From: Phenylobacterium sp.
GTDB taxonomy: Bacteria; Pseudomonadota; Alphaproteobacteria; Caulobacterales; Caulobacteraceae
Direction: 5' to 3'
Length of the DNA: 64,000 nt
NCBI RefSeq assembly: GCF_004799515.1
Contig: NZ_SSMX01000046.1
Location: forward strand, 124,001-188,000
The notes beneath the pieces were generated by a model. That model ran no database searches. It was given only the letters and a program-made list of their open reading frames with translations, and was not told the DNA's origin. The stretch's first letter is position 1. Every line of letters begins with the position of its first letter. Shown here in pieces: positions 1 through 6,998 of the stretch. Position numbers and translations under genes: made by a program.

Positions 1-23
1 ATGATGGTGGCCAGGCCCGTCAT
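1..23 (-). CDS. 5' end of a gene running off the left edge
   Basis: Only the first seven codons are in the window, reading MTGLATI. The ATG (bases 21-23) overlaps the TGA of the upstream acyltransferase gene (20-22) as ATGA, the same coupling used through the rest of this leftward operon, so translation very likely continues here. The start resembles family 2 glycosyltransferases, but seven residues cannot establish that. It is probably another gene of the same glycan operon. Confidence 0.4.
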
Positions 24-526
24 TCGCCGCGCCGTCCGATGCGCCGCGCCGGCGCCCCGGCGTGGATCTCGTAGGCCGGCACCTCGCCGCGCACCACGGA
101 GCCGGCGGCGATCACCGCGCCCTTGCGGATCACCGCCCCGTCAAGGACCACGACGTTGGCCCCCAGCCAGACGTCCTCCTCGATGACGATGCCGCCCCTG
201 GAGGGCTGGAAGCCCTGCAGCCGGATGTGGCGGGTCACATCGGCCACCGCGTGGTTGGTGGGCGCCAGCGTGCAGTTGGCGGCGATCGCCACCGCATCGC
301 CGATGGTCACGCCGTTGCCGGTGTAGATCACCACGCCGGAGTTGATCGCGCAGTCGGCGCCGATCACCACATCGCCCACGCCGCCGGCCGGCTTGATCTT
401 CACGAAGGCGTCTACGCTGGTGCGCGGGCCGATCTCGATCAGGGTGCCGCGCACCGAATCCTCGATGTCGGCCAGCGGCGAGATCTTCGCGGTGGGATCG
501 ATCTTCAGCACCATGGCCGCCCTCAC
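20..526 (-). CDS. Left-handed beta-helix (hexapeptide repeat) acyltransferase
   Basis: This 168-residue protein is built almost wholly of isoleucine/valine-rich hexapeptide turns (about residues 10-150), the LbH fold of trimeric acetyl-CoA-dependent O- or N-acetyltransferases. A candidate catalytic histidine lies in TNHAVAD (His92), and the tail HAGAPARRIG is the usual end of CatB/NodL/WbbJ-type sugar acetyltransferases. The GTG start at 526 overlaps the TGA of the epimerase gene (GTGA); an ATG at 514 gives a version four residues shorter. As the fifth gene of a CDP-sugar operon, it probably acetylates a deoxysugar or glycan residue in the cytoplasm. The substrate cannot be read from sequence. 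Confidence 0.85.
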   Translation of the reverse strand: MRAAMVLKIDPTAKISPLADIEDSVRGTLIEIGPRTSVDAFVKIKPAGGVGDVVIGADCAINSGVVIYTGNGVTIGDAVAIAANCTLAPTNHAVADVTRHIRLQGFQPSRGGIVIEEDVWLGANVVVLDGAVIRKGAVIAAGSVVRGEVPAYEIHAGAPARRIGRRGE

Positions 527-1053
527 CCCCGCCAGTCAGGGTAGGTTGCGTCGCGCTCGGAGATCAATGCCGGGGCGGCGGGCCAGGCGATGGCGAAGGC
601 CGGGTCGTCCCAGCGTGCGCCGGCTTCGTGGCCGGGCGCGAACTTCGGGCTGATCTGGTAGAGTACGTCGGTGTCCGGCTCGAGCGTCAGGAAGCCGTGG
701 GCGACGCCTTCGGGGATGAAGAGGCCCGCCGCGTTTTCGGCGGAGAGCTCGGTCCCGGCCCACTTCAGATAGGTTGGGCTGCCCGTGCGCAGGTCGACGG
801 CGACATCGAAAATCCGTCCACGGACGGCGCGCACCAACTTGCTCTCACCGTGCGGGTCCGGCTGATAGTGCAGGCCGCGCAGGGTCCCCGGCCCGGGGTT
901 GCGTGACAGGCTGGTCTGGACCGGCGCAAAGAACGCGCCCGCCGCGGCGAATTCGTCCGGGCACTGAAGACGCGCGAAGCTTCCGCGCTCGTCCTCGTGC
1001 GGTTCCGGGAGGACCAGCAGGACGCCAGCGATGCCGGTCTCCGCGAACTGCAT
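523..1053 (-). CDS. rfbC: dTDP-4-dehydrorhamnose 3,5-epimerase family protein (RmlC-like)
   Basis: The 176-residue cupin matches RmlC throughout: DERGSF near residue 21, the catalytic-histidine motif LRGLHYQ (58-64), IPEGVAHGF (113-121) and Tyr132 in LYQ where the family has its catalytic tyrosine. The reading frame is open for 33 more codons upstream, but ATG at 1051-1053 overlaps the preceding TGA (ATGA) and matches the family N-terminus, so that start is used. RmlC enzymes epimerise C3 and/or C5 of NDP-4-keto-6-deoxyhexoses. Its position after CDP-glucose dehydratase and a C-methyltransferase suggests a CDP-linked, branched substrate, not dTDP-rhamnose. Whether it acts at one carbon or two is unknown. 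Confidence 0.88.
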   Translation of the reverse strand: MQFAETGIAGVLLVLPEPHEDERGSFARLQCPDEFAAAGAFFAPVQTSLSRNPGPGTLRGLHYQPDPHGESKLVRAVRGRIFDVAVDLRTGSPTYLKWAGTELSAENAAGLFIPEGVAHGFLTLEPDTDVLYQISPKFAPGHEAGARWDDPAFAIAWPAAPALISERDATYPDWRG

Positions 1054-2291
1054 CAGCCGACGACCTTCGTCTCCGGCGAGGCGGTGACGAAACGGCCGCC
1101 CCAGTCGCGGATGAAGCCCATCTGGCCCATGATCTCGTCCTTCAGGTTCCACGGCAGGATGACCAGGTCGTCCGGCTTCAGCTCGCCGATCGCCGTGGGC
1201 GGCAGGATCGGCAGGTGGCTGCCGGGCAGGAAGCGGCCCTGCTTGGCGAGGCTGGCGTCATAGACCGCGGCAATGTCGGCCGGCGTGGTCCCGCAGTAGT
1301 TCAGGAAGGTATTGCCCTTGGCCGCCGCGCCATAGGCCGCGATCCGCCGGCCCGCCGCCTTCTCCGCCGCCAGGAAGCCGCGGAAGCTGTCGCGCACCGC
1401 CGCCACCCTGGGCGCGAAGCCGGCGTAGCTCTCGATGCGGTCGAGGCCCGCAGCGTGCTCCTGCTCGCGCAGGGCCACCAGGGCCTCGGTCTCCTCGTGG
1501 CCGGAGCCCATGTGGCAGCAGTAGAGCCGCAGCGAGCCGCCGTGGGTGGAAAGTCGTTCGACATCGAACGGCCTAAGCCCATTGGCCCTCAGCACCTGCT
1601 CGACCGCCAGCAGCGACAGGTAGGAGAAGTGCTCGTGATAGATGGTGTCGAACTGCACCTTCTCGATCAGGTTCAAGAGGTGCGGGAATTCGAAGGTCAG
1701 CACGCCCTCGTCCTTCAGCACCGCCTGGAAGCCGGCCACGAAGTCGCCAATGTCCGGTACATGGGCCAGGACGTTGTTGGCCGCCATCAGGTCGGCGCGG
1801 TCGCCGCGCGCGGCCAGGATCTGCCCCGTCAGGTCGCCGAAGAACATCACCTCGGTGGGCACGCCGCGGGCGACGGCGGCCTGGGCGGTGTTGGCCGTCG
1901 GCTCGATCCCCAGCACGGGAATGTCCATTTCGACGAAGTGCTGCAGCAGATAGCCGTCATTGCTCGCCACTTCGACGACCAGCGACTCCGGACCCAGGCT
2001 GAACCGCTCAGTCATGGCCTCGGCGTAGCGCTTGGCGTGGTTCACCCAGCTGGTCGAATAGGAGGAGAAGTAGGCGTAGTCGGCGTCGAAGATATGGTCG
2101 GCGGGCACGGCGTCGTCGGCCTGCACCAGGAAGCAGGCGTGGCAGACGCGGACGTGCAGCGGATAGGCCCGCTCCGTCCCGGCCGCGAGTTGCTTGGCGG
2201 TCAGATAGCTGTTGGCCAGGGGCTGCTCGCCCAGGTCCAGGAAGGTGTGGGTGAGCGGCGTCTTGCAGAAGCGGCAAAGGGGCGTGGTCAT
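1053..2291 (-). CDS. SAM-dependent sugar C-methyltransferase (TcaB9/EvaC type)
   Basis: The 412-residue protein has the three parts of NDP-sugar C-methyltransferases. An N-terminal zinc-binding domain carries C6xxC9 and C50xxC53. A Rossmann SAM domain has EVASNDGYLL at 107-116. A C-terminal domain follows the diagnostic YHEHFSYLS motif (218-226). Family members add a methyl branch to a ring carbon, usually C3, of a 4-keto-6-deoxysugar. ATG at 2289-2291 overlaps the rfbG TGA (ATGA); an in-frame start 12 codons upstream lacks family similarity. With rfbF and rfbG just upstream, the likely substrate is CDP-4-keto-6-deoxyglucose or a derivative, giving a branched sugar for the surface glycan. Confidence 0.88.
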   Translation of the reverse strand: MTTPLCRFCKTPLTHTFLDLGEQPLANSYLTAKQLAAGTERAYPLHVRVCHACFLVQADDAVPADHIFDADYAYFSSYSTSWVNHAKRYAEAMTERFSLGPESLVVEVASNDGYLLQHFVEMDIPVLGIEPTANTAQAAVARGVPTEVMFFGDLTGQILAARGDRADLMAANNVLAHVPDIGDFVAGFQAVLKDEGVLTFEFPHLLNLIEKVQFDTIYHEHFSYLSLLAVEQVLRANGLRPFDVERLSTHGGSLRLYCCHMGSGHEETEALVALREQEHAAGLDRIESYAGFAPRVAAVRDSFRGFLAAEKAAGRRIAAYGAAAKGNTFLNYCGTTPADIAAVYDASLAKQGRFLPGSHLPILPPTAIGELKPDDLVILPWNLKDEIMGQMGFIRDWGGRFVTASPETKVVG

Positions 2292-3349
2292 GCGCCGCCT
2301 TCGTAGGCCGCGATCTGGTCCCGGCACAAGTCGAGCGCGGCCTCGCCGTCGGCCTGGCGGCGATACCAGTCCATGGTCAGCGCCACGGCGCGGGGCGCGT
2401 CATAGCGGCTCTCGAAGCCCAGGGTCCGGCGGGCGAGGCTGGCGTCGATGGCCAGCGACTGGGCTTCCAGGGAGGCCGGGTCCGGCTCATGGCGCCAGGA
2501 CTGGGCGCCCAGGGCCTCGACGCCGAGGGTCGCCAGCTCGCCGACGCTCACCGCCCGGCCGCCGGGCCGAGGACCGAAGTTCATGGCGCGCGGCGTCGCA
2601 GGCTCGGTCGCCAGGGCCTGCAGGTAGACGAGATAGCCCGCGACGCAGTCCAGGACGTGCTGCCAGGGCCGCGTCGCCTCCGGATGGCGCAGCACCACCG
2701 GCTGCTGGGCGCGGGCGGCGCGGACGATGTCGGCGACGATGCGGTCGGCGGAGAAGTCGCCGCCGCCGATGACGTTGCCGCCGCGCGCCGTGGCCAGCGG
2801 CACGCCAGCCGGCCCGAAGTAGCTCTTGGCGAAGCTCGCCACGGCGATCTCTGTCGCGGCCTTGGAGGCCGAATAGGGGTCCTTGCCGCCCAGCGCATCG
2901 CCCTCGGCGAAGGCGCGGCCGGTCTCCGCGTTGGCGTAGACCTTGTCGGAGGTGACCGCGAGCACCGCCTTCAGCCCCGTCTGCGCGCGCAGGGTCTGCA
3001 GCAGGTGGACCGCGCCCATGACGTTGCTGGCGAAGGTGGCCACCGGATCGGCGATGGCCGTGCGCACGATCGGCTGGGCGGCCATGTGCAGGACGAGGTC
3101 GAAATCCTGGCCGGCCAGGGTCTGTTCCACCGCCTGGGCGTCGCGCAGGTCGCAGATCGTCGAGCGGACCAGGCCCTCGACACCGGCCAGGTCGAACAGA
3201 CTTGGCTCCTGGTCAGGCGCCAGCGCCAGGCCGGTGACGTCCGCCCCCATCCGCGCGAGCCAGATCGCCGCCCAGCCGCCCTTGAAGCCGGTATGGCCGG
3301 TCAGCAGGACCCGCTTGCCGCGCCAGAAGCCGGGATCTAGCGCCGCCAC
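2288..3349 (-). CDS. rfbG: CDP-glucose 4,6-dehydratase
   Basis: This 353-residue extended short-chain dehydrogenase converts CDP-D-glucose to CDP-4-keto-6-deoxy-D-glucose. Visible features are the NAD-binding GHTGFKG (18-24), the active-site strand TSDKVY (133-138) and the catalytic pair YSASK (159-163). The opening FWRGKRVLLTGHTGFKG is typical of this family and separates it from dTDP-glucose dehydratases. The frame stays open far upstream, overlapping rfbF, but similarity begins at the GTG at 3347-3349, which overlaps the end of rfbF by 13 bases. Length agrees with the family (~350-360). It supplies the keto sugar for the C-methyltransferase and epimerase that follow. Confidence 0.93.
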   Translation of the reverse strand: MAALDPGFWRGKRVLLTGHTGFKGGWAAIWLARMGADVTGLALAPDQEPSLFDLAGVEGLVRSTICDLRDAQAVEQTLAGQDFDLVLHMAAQPIVRTAIADPVATFASNVMGAVHLLQTLRAQTGLKAVLAVTSDKVYANAETGRAFAEGDALGGKDPYSASKAATEIAVASFAKSYFGPAGVPLATARGGNVIGGGDFSADRIVADIVRAARAQQPVVLRHPEATRPWQHVLDCVAGYLVYLQALATEPATPRAMNFGPRPGGRAVSVGELATLGVEALGAQSWRHEPDPASLEAQSLAIDASLARRTLGFESRYDAPRAVALTMDWYRRQADGEAALDLCRDQIAAYEGGA

Positions 3350-4104
3350 GGCGCCTCGCCGGACGCCCACAGCGCCTCGAGCACGTTCTTGTCGCGCAGG
3401 GTGTCCATGGGCGCCCAGAAGCCGTCGTGGCGGAAGGCCATCAGCTGGTCGTCGTGCGCCAGGCCGGTCAGCGGCTCCTGCTCCCAGATGGTCTCGTCGC
3501 CGGCGATGCGGTCGATCACGCTGGGCTGCAGGACGAAGAAGCCGCCGTTGATCAGGCCGTTGTCGCCCGGCGGTTTCTCCACGAAGCGCTGCACGGCGCC
3601 CTCGACGATCTCCAGGGCGCCGAAGCGGCCGGGCGGCGAGACGGCGGTCACCGTGGCCTCGCGTCCATGCTGGCGGTGGAAGGCCGCCAACGCGCCCAGA
3701 TCGAGGTCCGCCACCCCGTCGGAATAGGTCAGGAAGAAGGGCTCGCCGGGATCGAGGTACTTCGCCACCCGCTTCAGCCGCCCGCCGGTCATGGTCTCGG
3801 CCCCAGTGTCGACCAGGGTCACCTTCCACGGCTCATGGTTGGTGGCGTGGAATTCGATCGCCCCCTTCGCCAGGTCGACGGTCAGGTCGGCGTTGTGCAG
3901 GACGTAGTTGGAGAAGTACTCCTTGATGACGTAGCCCTTGTAGCCCAGGCAGACGATGAAGTCGTTGAAGCCATAGTGCGAATAGAGTTTCATGATGTGC
4001 CAGAGGATCGGCCGGCCGCCGATCTCGATCATCGTCTTCGGACGCAGGTGGCTCTCTTCCGAGATGCGCGTGCCAAGCCCGCCCGCCAGGATCACCGTCT
4101 TCAT
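3337..4104 (-). CDS. rfbF: Glucose-1-phosphate cytidylyltransferase
   Basis: The 255-residue protein makes CDP-glucose from CTP and glucose-1-phosphate, the first committed step of CDP-deoxysugar synthesis. It begins MKTVILAGGLGTR, with the nucleotide-binding loop at residues 7-13, continues with SEESHLRPKTMIEIGG, and has GDN and NGGFFV elements of the RfbF branch of nucleotidyltransferases. It is the first gene of the leftward operon rfbF-rfbG-methyltransferase-rfbC-acyltransferase. The gap to the gene on its right (4105-4184, 80 bases) should hold the operon promoter, but I cannot pick out convincing -35/-10 boxes there. Confidence 0.95.
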   Translation of the reverse strand: MKTVILAGGLGTRISEESHLRPKTMIEIGGRPILWHIMKLYSHYGFNDFIVCLGYKGYVIKEYFSNYVLHNADLTVDLAKGAIEFHATNHEPWKVTLVDTGAETMTGGRLKRVAKYLDPGEPFFLTYSDGVADLDLGALAAFHRQHGREATVTAVSPPGRFGALEIVEGAVQRFVEKPPGDNGLINGGFFVLQPSVIDRIAGDETIWEQEPLTGLAHDDQLMAFRHDGFWAPMDTLRDKNVLEALWASGEAPWRR

Positions 4105-4184
4105 TTCTGTCCCTTAAGGCCCTGCCCCGCTCTCGCCGCTCCTCTTATCGCGGACGATCTTGCCGAAGAAGCGGCAATCCCCAG

Positions 4185-4964
4185 CTAGCCGCCGGCGGCG
4201 GCGGGCCGGAAGCCGTGCCGGGCCATGAACGCCGCGCCCGCCGACAGCACGCCCTCGGGATTGTGGTCGAGCAGGGTGTGGCCGCCAGCGATCCGGTGCG
4301 CCTCCACCAGCGGATGGCCGGCATAGACCGCGAAGTCCTCGTCGGTGAGCAGACTGGGCTCCGGGAAGACCGGACGCTCCGGCAACAGGGGCTCCAGGCC
4401 CGCCAGCACCAGGGCGGGCGAGGAGATCCGCGCCGGCGCCCAGTCGAAGGGCTTGTCGAACAGCGCCTCCAGGGCGGGATCGATCTCGACGCCGCGGGCG
4501 CGGGCGTTGCGGATCGTGCGGTGCAGCGGCCAGAGCTGGTGGGTCGAGAGGAGCGGCTCGACCGCGATCAGCGCGCGGCTCGGCAGGGACATGGCGACGA
4601 TGGCGCCCAGGCTTTCGGCGACGATCAGCGGCGGCTCGGGGAAGGTCGCCAGGAGTTCGCGGAAGCCGCGGATCCAGGCCTCCACCGAGACCTCTGAAAA
4701 CTCCGGCGCGCCGCTGTGGCCGGGCAGGTGCAGGAAGCCCAGGTCCGCGATCCGCGCGCGCCAGGGCAGGAGCTGCGCGGCCTGGCGCTTGAAGCCGTGG
4801 ATCATCAGCACGCGCGGGTGGGGACCATCGGCGGAGAGGACGGCGCGGCCTTCGGAGGTGGCGGTGAAGTGGTTCTGCACGTCGAGATCCGAAGCCCCCG
4901 AGTCGGCGGCGCCACGGCCGAACCTAGGGGCTGAAAGCCCGCTTGGCGACTTTGCGCTTGCCAT
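4185..4964 (-). CDS. Alpha/beta hydrolase
   Basis: An alpha/beta-hydrolase-like protein. An oxyanion-region MIHGF follows the first strands, the nucleophile elbow reads AESLGA (the usual leading Gly is Ala) and a late AGGHTLLDHNPEGV carries the likely catalytic histidine. No signal peptide is seen. ATG at 4962-4964 gives 259 residues, but the first ~28 are low in similarity; GTG at 4878-4880 would give 231 residues starting VQNHFTATSEG and leave more room for a promoter. It diverges from the sulfotransferase gene, with only 28 bases between ATGs if the long start is used. The substrate is unknown. Confidence 0.72.
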   Translation of the reverse strand: MASAKSPSGLSAPRFGRGAADSGASDLDVQNHFTATSEGRAVLSADGPHPRVLMIHGFKRQAAQLLPWRARIADLGFLHLPGHSGAPEFSEVSVEAWIRGFRELLATFPEPPLIVAESLGAIVAMSLPSRALIAVEPLLSTHQLWPLHRTIRNARARGVEIDPALEALFDKPFDWAPARISSPALVLAGLEPLLPERPVFPEPSLLTDEDFAVYAGHPLVEAHRIAGGHTLLDHNPEGVLSAGAAFMARHGFRPAAAGG

Positions 4965-4992
4965 GCGCCGGGCCGGGCCCGATCGAGGACGC

Positions 4993-5733
4993 ATGGCTGA
5001 GGATCGCGTCGCCTTCATCATCGCCGGCGTCCAGAAGGGCGGCACCACCGCGCTGTTCGACTATCTGGACGAGGAGCCGGGCCTCTCGCTATCGCGCGGG
5101 AAGGAGGTCCACTTCTTCGACGATGCGGCGCTTGACTGGGCCCAGCCGGACTACGGCGCCTATCACGCGGCCTTCGCGCCCTTCGATGGCCGGCCGCGCG
5201 GCGAGGCGACGCCAGCCTATCTCTACTGGCCAGGCAGTCTGGAACGGATCCGGGCCTACAACCCCGCCATGAAGCTGATCGTCATGCTGCGCGATCCGGT
5301 GGAGCGGGCCTGGTCGCATTGGAAGATGGAATACGCCCGCGGCGCCGAGACCGAGCCCTTCGCCTGGTGCGTGCGCCAAGGCCGTCAGCGGCTATTCGAC
5401 GCCGAACCCTGGGGTTTCCACCGGGAGTTCTCCTATGTGGAGCGCGGCTTCTACGGCGAGCAGGTGGCGGCGCTCCTGGGCCTCTTCCCGCGCGAGCAGC
5501 TGCTGTTGCTGCGGGCGTCCGACCTGCGGCGCGATCCGGCGGCTGTGCTGGCTGAGGTCCGGCGGTTCCTGGGCTTGCCGCCCGGCCCCGCGCCCAGCGC
5601 CCGCGAGGCGAACGTGGGCCGCGAGATGGACTATGGCTCGGCGCTCACCGCGGCCGACGTGGCCCACCTGCGCGGCGTCTACGCCCGGGACGCCGAGCGG
5701 TTGGCGGACCTGACCGGTCTGCGGTTCGCCTGA
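4993..5733 (+). CDS. PAPS-dependent sulfotransferase
   Basis: The 246-residue protein has both PAPS-binding signatures of the sulfotransferase family: the 5'-phosphosulfate loop VQKGGTTAL (13-21) and the 3'-phosphate motif LRDPVERAWSHW (99-110). KEVHFFD (38-44) and YSYVERGFY-like residues near 150 are typical of heparan/carbohydrate-type bacterial sulfotransferases. It lacks membrane segments and is presumably cytoplasmic, transferring sulfate from PAPS to a sugar hydroxyl. A second, unrelated-looking sulfotransferase lies at 19392 and a sulfatase at 42122, so sulfated glycans are plausible here. The frame opens much earlier, but similarity begins at this ATG. Confidence 0.88.
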   Translation: MAEDRVAFIIAGVQKGGTTALFDYLDEEPGLSLSRGKEVHFFDDAALDWAQPDYGAYHAAFAPFDGRPRGEATPAYLYWPGSLERIRAYNPAMKLIVMLRDPVERAWSHWKMEYARGAETEPFAWCVRQGRQRLFDAEPWGFHREFSYVERGFYGEQVAALLGLFPREQLLLLRASDLRRDPAAVLAEVRRFLGLPPGPAPSAREANVGREMDYGSALTAADVAHLRGVYARDAERLADLTGLRFA

Positions 5734-5801
5734 CGCCCGAGCTGGGGCCATAGTTTCGTCGCGGGCGGAGGCGAAGACGGCGCACCCGCCAAGGAGATCC
5801 C

Positions 5802-6794
5802 ATGCGCCTGGCGCCCCTCGCGATCCTGGCTCTCGCCGCCGCCCTCTCGGCCCTGGCCGCGCCGCGCGCCGCACAGGCCGCCCCCACCCTCGCCTTCCCG
5901 CTCGCCTGCGAGATCGGCCGCACCTGTGAGATCCAGCACTACGTCGACCGCGATCCGGGCCCGGGCCTCCTGGACTACCGCTGCGGCCATCGGGTCGAGG
6001 ATAAGCATGACGGCGTCGATATCCGCCTGCTCGACATGGTCGCCCAACGCGCCGGGGTCGACGTGCTGGCCGCCGCGCCCGGTCGGGTCATCGCCATCCG
6101 GGACGGAGTCCCGGACATCTCGATCCGCGCGCCCGGCGCGCCTTCTACGGAGGGTCACCACTGCGGCAATCGGGTCGCGATCGCGCTCGGTGACGCCTGG
6201 ATCCTCGACTACTGCCATCTGGCGGAGGGCAGTCTCAAAGTGAGGGTCGGCGACACGGTGGGGGTCGGACAGCCGCTGGCTCACGTGGGCCTGTCCGGCG
6301 ACACAGAGTTCCCGCACCTGCATTTCAGCGTGCGGCATGCGAACCAGGTGGTCGATCCCTTCGCGCCATCCTCCCTCGAGGGCTGTGAGGCCCAGGCCGG
6401 GTCGCTGTGGACCCCGGAGGCGGCGCGGCAGATGACCTATAAGCGCGGGGTCGTGCTGAACACCGGCTTCGCCGCGGCGCTGGTCGGCCAGGGGGCTATC
6501 GAGAACCGCACAACGCTGCCCGCCAGCCCTGATGCGCCCGCGCTGGTCGCCTACGCCCGGCTGATCGGCCTGGAACAGGGCGATGTGATCGACATGTCGA
6601 TATTGGGCCCCGACGGCAAGGTGATCTCCAAGGGCGCGCTGCCCCCGCTCAACCACGACAAGGACGAGTTCCCCGCCCAGCTTGGGCACAAGCGGCCGGC
6701 GCAGGGGTGGGCGCGCGGCGTCTACCTCGCCACCTTGCAGGTCCGGCGGGCCGGCCAGGTGGTGATCAGCCAGCGTTGGCAGGCCACGCTCTAG
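5802..6794 (+). CDS. Exported M23-family (LytM-like) metallopeptidase
   Basis: A 330-residue protein with a cleavable signal peptide (residues 1-27, cutting after AQA) and an M23 domain. The zinc ligands are intact: H69xxxD73 in KHDGVD and the HxH pair at 172/174 in PHLHF, with His139 in YCHL as the likely catalytic histidine. Such enzymes cut peptidoglycan crosslinks or interpeptide bridges in the periplasm. The ~130-residue C-terminal part resembles no family I recognise and may bind substrate. A clear AAGGAGA Shine-Dalgarno precedes the ATG. The nearest likely terminator is at 6933-6978. It appears to be monocistronic. Confidence 0.88.
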   Translation: MRLAPLAILALAAALSALAAPRAAQAAPTLAFPLACEIGRTCEIQHYVDRDPGPGLLDYRCGHRVEDKHDGVDIRLLDMVAQRAGVDVLAAAPGRVIAIRDGVPDISIRAPGAPSTEGHHCGNRVAIALGDAWILDYCHLAEGSLKVRVGDTVGVGQPLAHVGLSGDTEFPHLHFSVRHANQVVDPFAPSSLEGCEAQAGSLWTPEAARQMTYKRGVVLNTGFAAALVGQGAIENRTTLPASPDAPALVAYARLIGLEQGDVIDMSILGPDGKVISKGALPPLNHDKDEFPAQLGHKRPAQGWARGVYLATLQVRRAGQVVISQRWQATL

Positions 6795-6840
6795 ACGCTG
6801 GTCTCATCGGCGCCGGCTCTGAGGCGGGTCATAGTCAAGT

Positions 6841-6891
6841 TAACCCAGACGTGATCGGCGGGCCACTTCCGGACGCCGAAGCTCTGGGTTA
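6841..6891. repeat. Nested inverted repeat, possible RNA hairpin
   Basis: An outer perfect 9-base pair arm (TAACCCAGA, 6841-6849, with TCTGGGTTA, 6883-6891) encloses an inner perfect 6-base arm (TCGGCG, 6855-6860, with CGCCGA, 6874-6879). It begins 46 bases after the M23 peptidase stop, inside the 204-base gap before the convergent glycosyltransferase gene. No T tract follows, so it is not a plain terminator. It could be a processing or stability hairpin in the peptidase mRNA, or a small-RNA element. Confidence 0.5.
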
Positions 6892-6932
6892 GGTTTCAGG
6901 GTCAGCCGAGCTCTCCATGGCTGTGTCGCTTT

Positions 6933-6978
6933 GGCCGGGTGGCGGATCGCGAGGTCCGCCTCCCGGCCTTTGTGTTTT
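6933..6978 (+). terminator. Rho-independent terminator after the M23 peptidase gene
   Basis: Arms GGCCGGGTGGCGGA (6933-6946) and TCCGCCTCCCGGCC (6955-6968) pair over 14 bases with one mismatch around an 8-base loop, followed on the + strand by TTTGTGTTTT. On the opposite strand the hairpin is followed by AAAGCG, so it should terminate rightward transcription and act only weakly for the leftward glycosyltransferase gene ending 30 bases away. Confidence 0.75.
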
Positions 6979-6998
6979 GGCCTCGTGCTCTGGCGTGT

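Noticed and set aside
774..2306. 510-codon + strand frame over the sugar operon
   Set aside because: It is a high-GC antisense shadow of the methyltransferase and epimerase genes, with no recognisable motif.
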